Shown: positions 1 through 7,184 of the stretch, piece after piece | Layout: each line of letters starts with the position of its first letter | How positions within the stretch are numbered: position 1 is the stretch's first letter | DNA from: Asanoa ferruginea | Lineage (GTDB): Bacteria; Actinomycetota; Actinomycetes; Mycobacteriales; Micromonosporaceae | Direction: 5' to 3' | Length of the DNA stretch: 64,000 nt | Assembly (NCBI RefSeq): GCF_003387075.1 | Contig: NZ_QUMQ01000001.1 | Coordinates: 8,990,001 to 9,054,000 of the forward strand | Translations under genes and position numbers: made by a program | The notes under the pieces: model-generated | Database searches by the model: none | The model's input: the letters and a program-made list of their open reading frames with translations, nothing else | What the model was told of the DNA's origin: nothing

Positions 1-1
1 C

Positions 2-484
2 ACCTGGACGCCGAGCCTGGCGACCGCACGGGCCCGCTACGACCAGCTCGCCCGCACCTGCACCTCGACGATCACCGGCAACCGCAACGGCGCGCTGGTG
101 GTCGACGGAGTGACCTGCCTCGACGGTGCCACCGTCCGCGGCGCGATCACGGTGCGGCCGGGTGCCTCGCTGCTGTCGATCAACTCGTCGATCAGCGGCG
201 CGCTCTCGTCGGCCTCGGCGTCGGCGCTGCACCTCTACGACACGTCGGTCAACGGTGCCGTCTCGGTCAGCGGCACGACCGGCAGCCTGGCGGTCGTCGA
301 CTCGACGATCCGGGGCGCGGTCTCGCTGAGCGGCGCCCGCACGCCGGGCGTCGAGCCGGTCATCGCCGGCAACGAGGTCAACGGCATCCTGTCCTGCTCC
401 GGCAACACCCCGGCGCCGATCAACGTCGGCTCCCGGAACACGGTGCGTGGGCTGGCCGCCGGCCAGTGCGCCAGCCTGGACTAG
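2..484 (+). CDS. C-terminal part of a secreted beta-helix-like protein (5' truncated by window edge)
   Basis: The reading frame is open from the first bases of the window, so the gene begins upstream and only about 160 residues are visible. The visible part is a low-complexity, Ser/Gly/Val/Ala-rich succession of short turns of the type 'V.GAV.V.G..G.L.V.DS.I.GAVSLSG', which is the look of a right-handed beta-helix or similar solenoid. Four cysteines (in CTS, TCLD, LSCSG and GQCAS) suggest disulfides and an extracellular location. Similar tails occur at the C-terminus of assorted actinobacterial exported enzymes; the N-terminal catalytic part, if any, is not visible, so no function is assigned. 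It is followed by the giant hairpin at 633-764. Confidence 0.75.
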   Translation, partial: TWTPSLATARARYDQLARTCTSTITGNRNGALVVDGVTCLDGATVRGAITVRPGASLLSINSSISGALSSASASALHLYDTSVNGAVSVSGTTGSLAVVDSTIRGAVSLSGARTPGVEPVIAGNEVNGILSCSGNTPAPINVGSRNTVRGLAAGQCASLD

Positions 485-632
485 GTCACCCGGTCGCGGC
501 GCTCCCTCGGGGCGCCGCGACCGGTGGGCGGCGGACGCCGCACCGCGCGGGCCATCCCCCCGGACCGCGCAGCGACGTCCGCACCAGGTCGGGGCGCCCG
601 CTCCGCTCCCCCCGCGGGGTGGGCGCCCCGAC

Positions 633-764
633 CTTTGCTCTGCACCCCTGTAGGCAGCATCCGAGCGCTCGTCCGCTTCCTGCAAGGGTGCAGAGCAAGT
701 GCTCTGCACCCTTGCAGGAAGCGCGCGAGCGCTCGGGCGCTTCCCACGGGGGTGCAGAGCAAAG
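633..764. repeat. 132-nt near-perfect palindrome / long hairpin in an intergenic region
   Basis: Positions 633-697 pair with 700-764 around a 2-nt loop. Of 65 pairs, 58 are Watson-Crick, 3 are G.T and only 4 mismatch. The inner 24 pairs (674-697 with 700-723) are perfect. A motif reading TGCTCTGCACCC occurs in four alternating copies (about 635, 685, 700 and 751). GAGCGCTC lies in each arm (663-670 and 727-734). The rest of 485-813 holds no convincing gene. It could be a terminator for the upstream gene, a non-autonomous palindromic repeat element, or an RNA structure; no coding sense is evident. Confidence 0.85.
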
Positions 765-813
765 CCTCGTGAAGGCCGTCCTGCCCGTGCACTCCGGAAC
801 AGTTCGAGGATCC

Positions 814-1494
814 ATGCCGCAACCGCTCAGCCGCCGTACCGTCGTCTCGTTCATCGCCGTCGCCGTTGTCGCCGCGGGCGTCGGTGTCGCGATCGCGGTC
901 ACCCGCGATGACTCCCCCGCCGCCAGTCCCGCCGCCGGGCCGCCGGTCCGGGTGGTTCAGCCCGGTGCGCCCGGCGCGTCCTCGCGCACCCTGTCGCCCG
1001 ACGAGGTCGCGCGGATCTCCGCGCCGCCGCACGCGCCGGCCGACACCGACTTCATGCAGAAGATGATCACGCACCACCTCCAGGCCCTGGAGTTGACCGC
1101 GCTGGTCTCCGGCCGCAGCGCGAGCGCCGACATCCCGCAGCTCGCCAAGCGGATCGAGGTGTCGCAGAAGGACGAGATCGCCCAGCTCCAGCAGTGGCTC
1201 GTCGACCGCGGCGAGGCGCTTCCCGAGCCGCACCAGAACCACGTCGGCCACGGCGGGCTGATGCCCGGCATGCTCGACGCCACCGACCTCGACCGGCTGG
1301 CGGCGGCCAATGGGCCGGCCTTCGACACGCTGTTCCTCCAGTTGATGATCCGCCACCACGAGGGCGCGCTGACCATGGTCAACCAGCTCTACCAGGCCGG
1401 TGGCGGCGTCGAGTCGGCCAGTGACCGGGTGGCCCGCGAGGTCACCGCCGACCAGTCCATCGAGATCCGCCGGATGCAGGACATGCTTGGCTGA
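814..1494 (+). CDS. DUF305 family membrane-anchored/secreted protein
   Basis: A 226-residue protein. Start chosen at ATG 814, preceded by a GAGGA ribosome site at 806-810 and directly followed by an Arg-Arg-containing hydrophobic segment (residues about 8-29) that acts as signal peptide or anchor. The mature part is the DUF305 four-helix (ferritin-like) domain with its two signature His motifs, 'D.DFMQKMITHHLQA' and 'F..LMIRHHEGAL'. DUF305 proteins are often found with copper-handling or stress genes, and the paired HH motifs suggest metal binding, but no reaction is established. No copper gene is adjacent here. A longer frame runs upstream to 466 through the hairpin repeat and is not credible as protein. 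Confidence 0.85.
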   Translation: MPQPLSRRTVVSFIAVAVVAAGVGVAIAVTRDDSPAASPAAGPPVRVVQPGAPGASSRTLSPDEVARISAPPHAPADTDFMQKMITHHLQALELTALVSGRSASADIPQLAKRIEVSQKDEIAQLQQWLVDRGEALPEPHQNHVGHGGLMPGMLDATDLDRLAAANGPAFDTLFLQLMIRHHEGALTMVNQLYQAGGGVESASDRVAREVTADQSIEIRRMQDMLG

Positions 1495-1591
1495 ACCCCC
1501 GCTCCGCATCGAATCCGTCACGTTGGGTAGCGATCTGGCCACCCAAGGTGATAGAAATACGTGGATTCGTCGATGCGGAGGGAGTGCCCCG

Positions 1592-2362
1592 ATGCGCGTC
1601 GAGATGCTCTCCGACCACGGCGGCGCGTTGTTGCGGGGATCCCGCGACCGGTTGCGCGGCGCCGTCGCGGGGTGGCAGCTCGAATACCAGCAAGCCTGGG
1701 CGCATCTGCGGGCCGTGCATCGGGCGAAGTCGCTCTGGCAGCGGGTGCGCGGCGCCGCGCCCGCCGGCGAGCGGCCCGGGTCGCCCGGCGGAAGCTGGCA
1801 GGAGGTCCTGCTCGCCCGGGAGGATCGTGCGGGCGCCGGGTGGGGCGAGGATCCGCTGACCGCCGCGCTCGGCGTGCTGCCCGACGAGTGGGTGATGCTG
1901 CGCGGCTACCGCAACCGGCGCGGCGAGACCGACCACGTGCTGGTCGGGCCGCAGGGCATCTGGGCGGTGGCGGTCAAGCGGCGGCGGATCCGGCTGCACG
2001 CCGTCGGTGACCGGTGGTGGTGGGAGAAACTCGACGCCCGCGGCCGCAGCATCGAGACCGGCTGGGCCGTCGACGGCGGGCGGAGTTGGGCCCGCCAGGT
2101 CAACGACATCGCCGACGACCTCGCGGCCTGGCTGCGCCGCAACCGCCACGACGTGCAGGTGCGCACCGCGGTCGTGCTGCTGCACGAGCAGGCCCAGCTG
2201 GGGCGGTGCCAGGACCCGACGGTCAGCCTGGTCGGCACCGAGCCGACCCATCTGCTGGAAGCGCTGGCCCGCTACGCGGCGCCGCTGGCCGCGCCCGAGA
2301 TCGCCGACCTGGTCCGCCGCGACCACGCCTTCCACCAACGCCGCCGCGACCGCCGCCTGTAG
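1592..2362 (+). CDS. NERD (nuclease-related) domain protein
   Basis: 256 residues from ATG 1592, with a GGAGGGAG ribosome site about 10 nt upstream. The C-terminal half holds the NERD hallmark 'GETDHVLVGPQGIWAVAVK', i.e. the D-h-h-h-G..G-h-h-h-h-x-K pattern of the restriction-endonuclease-like core, preceded by a region matching the 'LPDEWVMLRGYRNRRGE' strand. The N-terminal ~110 residues are Arg-rich and helical. NERD proteins are predicted to act on nucleic acids, but biochemical roles are poorly known. The middle acidic residue is present (TDHV) while the E-x-K is A-V-K here, so nuclease activity is doubtful. Monocistronic; ends at a strong bidirectional terminator at 2384. Confidence 0.75.
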   Translation: MRVEMLSDHGGALLRGSRDRLRGAVAGWQLEYQQAWAHLRAVHRAKSLWQRVRGAAPAGERPGSPGGSWQEVLLAREDRAGAGWGEDPLTAALGVLPDEWVMLRGYRNRRGETDHVLVGPQGIWAVAVKRRRIRLHAVGDRWWWEKLDARGRSIETGWAVDGGRSWARQVNDIADDLAAWLRRNRHDVQVRTAVVLLHEQAQLGRCQDPTVSLVGTEPTHLLEALARYAAPLAAPEIADLVRRDHAFHQRRRDRRL

Positions 2363-2383
2363 CCATCGCCCGCCGGAGACAGA

Positions 2384-2416
2384 CGCGCGCCCCGGTGCCG
2401 TCCACCGGGGCGCGCG
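2384..2416. terminator. bidirectional hairpin terminator between convergent genes
   Basis: A perfect 14-bp GC stem (2384-2397 with 2403-2416) with a 5-nt loop lies between the stop of the NERD gene (2362) and the stop of the opposing GH87 gene (2435). There is no clear U-tract, as is common in high-GC actinomycetes. Confidence 0.75.
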
Positions 2417-2434
2417 CCGTTCCGTGGAGCAGAG

Positions 2435-5400
2435 CTACTGCGTGGTGATGGTGAACTGGGTGCCGGGCTCCCGGACGATGTCGCCGGTTGCCGAGTTGGT
2501 GATGGTGACGTTGGACAGGGTGGCGGTGCCCTGGGCGCCGCTCATCGCGAGGATGCCGGCTCCGTTGTTGGACTTGTCTATCCGGACGTTGGTGATCGTG
2601 GCGGTGACTCGCCCGCCGCCGGTCTTGAACTGGATGCCGTCGTAGGTCGAGTCGACGATCTCCGTGTCGCGGATGATGACCCCGGGGATTGGCTGGCCCG
2701 GTGCGAACAGGGTGATCGCGCCGAACTTCTGCGCCTCACTCCAGAACGCGCCGCCGGAGCGGAAGATCCCGTTGTTGGCGATCGTCGTCGTGCCGCTGAA
2801 CGGCTGCGGCGAGTGGTCGGTCGCCAGCATGATGCCGGGGTAGTTCATCGTGTCGTACACCAGGTTGTTCTCGATGGTGTTGCCGTAGCCGCCGTAGATG
2901 GCGATGCCGTTGGCCCGCCACGGGAGCGCCACCGTGTTGTTCGTGAAGTGGTTGTCGTGGCCGATGTCGACGGACTGGTCCTTGACATAGGTGCTCGACC
3001 AGACTGCCAGCGAGTCGTCGCCGGTGGTGCGGAACGAGGAGTTGAAGACCCGCGAGTTGCGCGTGCTGTTGGCGAAGTTGATGCCGTCGGCGTAGGTGTC
3101 GCGGATCCGCATCCCCGAGAAGTCGAGCCCGTCGCCGGGGTTCCAGTAGGCCGGCGTGTCCGAGTAGTCGCGGCCGACCCAGGCGCCGACGTTGACGTGC
3201 TCGATCCAGACGTTGCTGATCTTCGTGTTCTTGCCCAGCCGGCCGTTGATGCCGTGGCCGCGGTTGGCCCGGTTGGTGGTCATCCCGAAGATGGCCAGGT
3301 CGGAGATCTGGGTGTTGTCGTCGATGTCGAACCCGACGTTGCCTTCGTGCGGGTGGTTGATGTTGCCGACCACGTTCTGCGGCTCGGTGTTGGTGTAGAG
3401 CACCGTGTGCCACATGCCGGCGCCGCGGATCACGGCGTTGCGGATGCCCTTCTGGTTGTATTGCCCGCGGGTCGGGTCCGGCGACAGGATCTTCTGCTCC
3501 TGCCGCCACTGCCCGGCGGGAATCCAGACGCAGCTGATCACGCCGTTCTCGTCGTCGGTGACCGCGCGCTGGATCGCGCCCGAGTCGTCGACGTTGTCGT
3601 TCGGCACCGCGCCGTAGGACGTGATCGAGGTGCAGCCCGCCGGCTGGCTCAGCGGCGGCGCGACCTGCTCGAGGTCGACCAGGTCGAGGTAGTAGAACGC
3701 CGCGTCGTCACCGTTGTCCTTCTGGAGCTTGAACCGGGTGCCGGCCGGGTAGGACTGCGCCAGCAGCGCGTGCGACTCGTCGAAGAGCCGGCGCGCGTTG
3801 GCCTGCGGGGTGTTGGACAGGCTCTCGGTGTCGTCGGTCAGCCCGTAGAGCCAACTGTTGCGCGACGAGAGCGTCAGCTTCTGCACGAACTGGTCGTTGG
3901 CGTAGAGGCTGATCGTCGCCGTGGTGCCGCCGCCGCCCGCGCTGTCCGGGATCGAGTTGCGCACCACGATCGAGTTGGTCGGCACGGTCGAGGTGAACTG
4001 CACGTACTGGCCCTGGCTGGTCAGCCGCACCGACTTGCGGCCCGACGACTCGGTGCCGAAGTTGGTGTGCCCGAACGTGCGCAACGCGTCGGCTTCGATC
4101 AGCGTGCCGGTGTATTGGCCGTTTTCCGCCTCGTAGGAGGTGAACGGCGTCGCGGCGCCACGACCGACCACGATCGCCTGGGTACGCGTGTTGTTGCCCT
4201 CGTTGGTCTCCGCCACCACGTTGGTCGCGTCGGCCGTCGCCGTGATGGTCGCCCCACCGCTGGTCGCGGTCCAGGTGCCGGTGACCGCCACGGTGGCGGT
4301 GCTGCCGGCCGCGATCGAGCCGGTGTTGGTGTTGAGCGTGGTCGAGCCGACGGTCACCCGGGTCACCGACGCGGCCGCCGCGGAGGTGCCGCGGTTGTTG
4401 ACCGACACCGTGAAGCTGACCTGCGCGCCGACCGCGGGGTTGGCCGGGTTCGTGGTGATCCCGGTGACCTGTAGGTCCGGGCCCGGCGCCTGGGCGACGA
4501 CGAGTTGCGCCGACGCCGTCGTGCTGTTGTTGGTGTCGTTCTGCTCGACGACCGTGTTGGTCGGGTCGACGACCGCCGTCACCGCGTAGCTGCCCTGGGC
4601 GCGGGTGCCGGCGTTGAACGTGACGGTCTGTGCCGCGCCGGCCGCCAGGGCGCCGACGTTGGCCGAGCCGACGACCAGGCCGCCGAGGCTGAAGTTGACG
4701 GTGGTCGCGCCGGCCGCCGCGGTGCCCGCGTTCTGCACCGTGGCCGACAGCGTGATCGCGCTGGTCTCGTTGGGCGAGGTTGGCGTCCAGCTCACCGAGC
4801 TGACCACCAGGTCGGGGTTGGGCGCCGGGGTGCCGCAGACCTCGAACTCCGCGACCTGTCCCGACGGGGCACCGGTGTTGGAGGTGAAGCGCAGCCGCAC
4901 GTCAGCGGTGGTCGCCGAGACCGGGATCGCGACGACGTTGTTGCCCTGGACGAACTGGTAGTTGGCCGCCGCCACCAGGCTGGTGAACGTCGAGCCGGCC
5001 TGGTCACGACCGAGGACCTGGATGTTCTGGGTACGGGTGCCCCAGGACGCGTCCGGGTTGAGCTTGACGTTGACGCCGGTGATGACGTGGTTGGCGCCCA
5101 GCGCCACGGTCAGGTCCTGCGGATAGGCGGCCGCGCCCTCCCAGTAGGTGGCGAGCTGACCGTCGTTGGCCTTGTCCGGGGTGAAGGTGAAGGTCGAGCC
5201 GGTCGCCGACATCGTCTTGCCCGCGGACACGTTGGTGCAGCCGGGCGGCTGCGTGCCGGTGCGGGTGACGGTGTTGCTGTTGCCCGACAGGTTGCCCGCG
5301 TTGTCCCGGGCCCGCACGAAGTAGGAGACGGTGGCCGTCGCCGGCTGGCTGTCCTGATAGGACGTGCCGGTGCCGGCCGTCGCGATCTGCGCACCGTTGC

Positions 5401-6757
5401 GGTAGACGTTGTAGCCCGCGAGCCCGCTGCCACCGGAGTTGTCGGTCGAGGCGCCCCAGTTGAGCGTGATCGTCGTGCCCGAGACCGAGTAGGACAGCGT
5501 CCCCGGCACGCTCGGCGGCGTGGTGTCACCGGGCGCGGTGCCGGTGCGGGTCACCGTGTTGCTGTTGCCCGACAGGTTTCCGGCGTTGTCCCTTGCCCGC
5601 ACGAAATAGGACACGGTGGCGGTCGCCGGCTGGCTGTCCTGGTAGGACGTGCCGGTGCCGGCCGACGCGATCAGCGCGCCGTCGCGGTAGACGTTGTAGC
5701 CGGCCAGGCCGCTGCCGCCCGAGTTGTCGGTGGACGCGCCCCAGTTCAGCGTGACCGTCGTGCCCGAGACCGAGTAGGACAGGGTGCCCGGCACGCTCGG
5801 TGGCGTGGTGTCGGTCGGGGTGCCGGTCGGCCCGTACACCTCGACCTCGGAAAGCTGGCCCGCGGGCCAGGCGCTGTTGGCGGTGATGTTGATCCGCACG
5901 TAGCGGGTGTTGGCCTGGGTGAACGTGATGGTCACCGAGTTGCCGGCCACGGCGGGGTTGAACGTGTAGGTCTGCGAGCCGGCCAGGTCGGTGAACGACG
6001 TGCCGTTGGTGCTGCCCTGCACGCTCAGCGTCTGGGTGCGGGTGCCCCAGCCGGAGGTGGGCAGCTTGAGCACCACGCGGTTGACCGCCTGGGTGGAGCC
6101 GAGGTCGACCTGCACCCACTCCGGGAACGAGTTGTTGACGCTCTCCCAGTAGCTGCCCTGGTTGCCGTCGACGACGTTGCCGGAGCCGTACACGTCGGAG
6201 TGTCCGCTCTCGGCCGTGGACTTGCCCTGCGCCAGGTTGCCGGTGCCGGTCCCGCCGGCGCCGTAGACCTCGAACTCGGAGAGCTGCGCCGCGCCCCAAC
6301 CGGTGTTGGCCCCGATGCTGGCCCGCACGTACCGGATGCTGGTCGCGGTGAAGTTGATCGTCACCGCGTTGCCGCTGGCCGGGTTGAACGCGTAGGAGGC
6401 CGATCCGACGACGGTGCTGAACGTGCTGCCGTCGGTGCTGCCCTGGAGCGTGACGGTCTGGTTGCGGGCACCCCAACCGCCGGGCAGCTTGAGCACCACC
6501 TGGTCGACGCTGGTGCTGGCGCCGAGGTCGATCTGCGCCCATTGCGGCAGCGCGCCGGAGCTCTCCCAGTAGCTGCCGGCGTTGCCGTCGTTGAGGTTGC
6601 CGGGCACGAAGCCGTTGTTGGTCGAGCTGGCCGAGGCGGTCTTGCCCAGGGCGAGGTTGGGCCCGCCGGCCGCGGCGGCCGGCACCTGCCAACCCATGGT
6701 GACCAGGGCAGCGGCGACCGCGGTCGCCACCACCACCCGGAGTCTGGATGGTCTCAT
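2435..6757 (-). CDS. secreted multidomain GH87 alpha-1,3-glucanase (mycodextranase type)
   Basis: 1440 residues from ATG 6757, with an AAGGAC ribosome site 5 nt upstream; the signal peptide (1-30) starts there, so the longer upstream frame is rejected. Domains in order: discoidin/F5-8C-like carbohydrate-binding modules at about 33-166 and 175-310, two near-identical FN3 repeats (316-410, 411-505), a third discoidin-like module (507-642), two CARDB repeats (648-755, 760-866), a CBM6/35-like module (873-1032) and a C-terminal right-handed beta-helix (1040-1440). The beta-helix matches GH87. Asp1224, Asp1247 and Asp1248 have exactly the spacing (D..23..DD) of the three catalytic aspartates known from Paenibacillus GH87 enzymes. 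Likely role: extracellular hydrolysis of fungal or bacterial alpha-1,3-glucan. A palindromic site lies upstream at 6880. Confidence 0.88.
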   Translation of the reverse strand: MRPSRLRVVVATAVAAALVTMGWQVPAAAAGGPNLALGKTASASSTNNGFVPGNLNDGNAGSYWESSGALPQWAQIDLGASTSVDQVVLKLPGGWGARNQTVTLQGSTDGSTFSTVVGSASYAFNPASGNAVTINFTATSIRYVRASIGANTGWGAAQLSEFEVYGAGGTGTGNLAQGKSTAESGHSDVYGSGNVVDGNQGSYWESVNNSFPEWVQVDLGSTQAVNRVVLKLPTSGWGTRTQTLSVQGSTNGTSFTDLAGSQTYTFNPAVAGNSVTITFTQANTRYVRINITANSAWPAGQLSEVEVYGPTGTPTDTTPPSVPGTLSYSVSGTTVTLNWGASTDNSGGSGLAGYNVYRDGALIASAGTGTSYQDSQPATATVSYFVRARDNAGNLSGNSNTVTRTGTAPGDTTPPSVPGTLSYSVSGTTITLNWGASTDNSGGSGLAGYNVYRNGAQIATAGTGTSYQDSQPATATVSYFVRARDNAGNLSGNSNTVTRTGTQPPGCTNVSAGKTMSATGSTFTFTPDKANDGQLATYWEGAAAYPQDLTVALGANHVITGVNVKLNPDASWGTRTQNIQVLGRDQAGSTFTSLVAAANYQFVQGNNVVAIPVSATTADVRLRFTSNTGAPSGQVAEFEVCGTPAPNPDLVVSSVSWTPTSPNETSAITLSATVQNAGTAAAGATTVNFSLGGLVVGSANVGALAAGAAQTVTFNAGTRAQGSYAVTAVVDPTNTVVEQNDTNNSTTASAQLVVAQAPGPDLQVTGITTNPANPAVGAQVSFTVSVNNRGTSAAAASVTRVTVGSTTLNTNTGSIAAGSTATVAVTGTWTATSGGATITATADATNVVAETNEGNNTRTQAIVVGRGAATPFTSYEAENGQYTGTLIEADALRTFGHTNFGTESSGRKSVRLTSQGQYVQFTSTVPTNSIVVRNSIPDSAGGGGTTATISLYANDQFVQKLTLSSRNSWLYGLTDDTESLSNTPQANARRLFDESHALLAQSYPAGTRFKLQKDNGDDAAFYYLDLVDLEQVAPPLSQPAGCTSITSYGAVPNDNVDDSGAIQRAVTDDENGVISCVWIPAGQWRQEQKILSPDPTRGQYNQKGIRNAVIRGAGMWHTVLYTNTEPQNVVGNINHPHEGNVGFDIDDNTQISDLAIFGMTTNRANRGHGINGRLGKNTKISNVWIEHVNVGAWVGRDYSDTPAYWNPGDGLDFSGMRIRDTYADGINFANSTRNSRVFNSSFRTTGDDSLAVWSSTYVKDQSVDIGHDNHFTNNTVALPWRANGIAIYGGYGNTIENNLVYDTMNYPGIMLATDHSPQPFSGTTTIANNGIFRSGGAFWSEAQKFGAITLFAPGQPIPGVIIRDTEIVDSTYDGIQFKTGGGRVTATITNVRIDKSNNGAGILAMSGAQGTATLSNVTITNSATGDIVREPGTQFTITTQ
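5243..5812 (-). repeat. tandem duplication of a 285-nt FN3 module inside the GH87 gene
   Basis: Two consecutive 95-residue units (residues 316-410 and 411-505) differ at only a handful of positions (for example V/I, D/N, L/Q and S/T changes). The DNA is almost identical too, pointing to a recent in-frame duplication or gene conversion. Confidence 0.85.
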
Positions 6758-6879
6758 CGCTGTCCTTTTCGCAGTGGGGACTTCTCCCCGGGCGCACGGC
6801 GTCCGGGGAGGGGCGGAAGTCGGCACGGAGCCGGTGGAACGGCTTGGAGCGGTGCGCTGCGCGAAAATTCCAGAGCTGC

Positions 6880-6920
6880 GCGACAAAGCTTGCAGAGCTT
6901 TGTCGCAATCTTGCGGCAAG
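6880..6920. promoter_or_regulatory. candidate operator palindromes upstream of the GH87 gene
   Basis: A perfect 11-bp inverted repeat GCGACAAAGCT / AGCTTTGTCGC (6880-6890, 6896-6906) with a 5-nt spacer is followed by CTTGC-G-GCAAG (6910-6920). They lie 123-163 nt upstream of the GH87 start codon in a gene-free stretch. Such a position fits a repressor or activator site for a carbohydrate enzyme; the regulator is not in the window and no sigma -10/-35 pair could be fixed. Confidence 0.45.
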
Positions 6921-7069
6921 TTGGCCAAAGGTTACCGACGTGCTACGGGACCGTCAACATGTCCACGACAATCGATGCCCGCCGGCTTCGCCTGGCGGTA
7001 AAAGACCCCGCGGCGGGCCCCGGCGTGGTCGCGCGGGTCGCCCCGTCCGGGGGCGGAGTGGCCGTACAT

Positions 7070-7130
7070 GGTGGACGCCCAGGCCGCGCGGGTCGTCGAC
7101 ACGATCATCCGCGGCCTGGGCGTACCCACC
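7070..7130. terminator. long stem-loop 3' of the MMPL gene
   Basis: A perfect 14-bp stem (7075-7088 with 7110-7123), extended by a further 5 bp past a 2-nt bulge, lies 55 nt beyond the stop of the leftward MMPL gene, in the 427-nt gap 6758-7184. It is most simply that operon's terminator. A 28-codon frame (7068-7154) reads through it with a weak ribosome site, but I do not call it as a gene. Nothing else is visible in the gap besides the palindromes at 6880-6920. Confidence 0.45.
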
Positions 7131-7184
7131 GATCTGTTTTCGCTCGGCCGTTGAGGCCGTGGAGCGGGTCCGGTCGGCGACCCC

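Noticed and set aside
6910-6920. CTTGCGGCAAG as a rifamycin-associated element
   Set aside because: Only a short core, in front of a glycosidase gene, and the HelD gene itself has no such site upstream; I cannot support it.
7068-7154. 28-codon peptide gene with a possible ribosome site
   Set aside because: It lies wholly inside a strong stem-loop; its coding look can be a by-product of the palindrome, and it has no other support.
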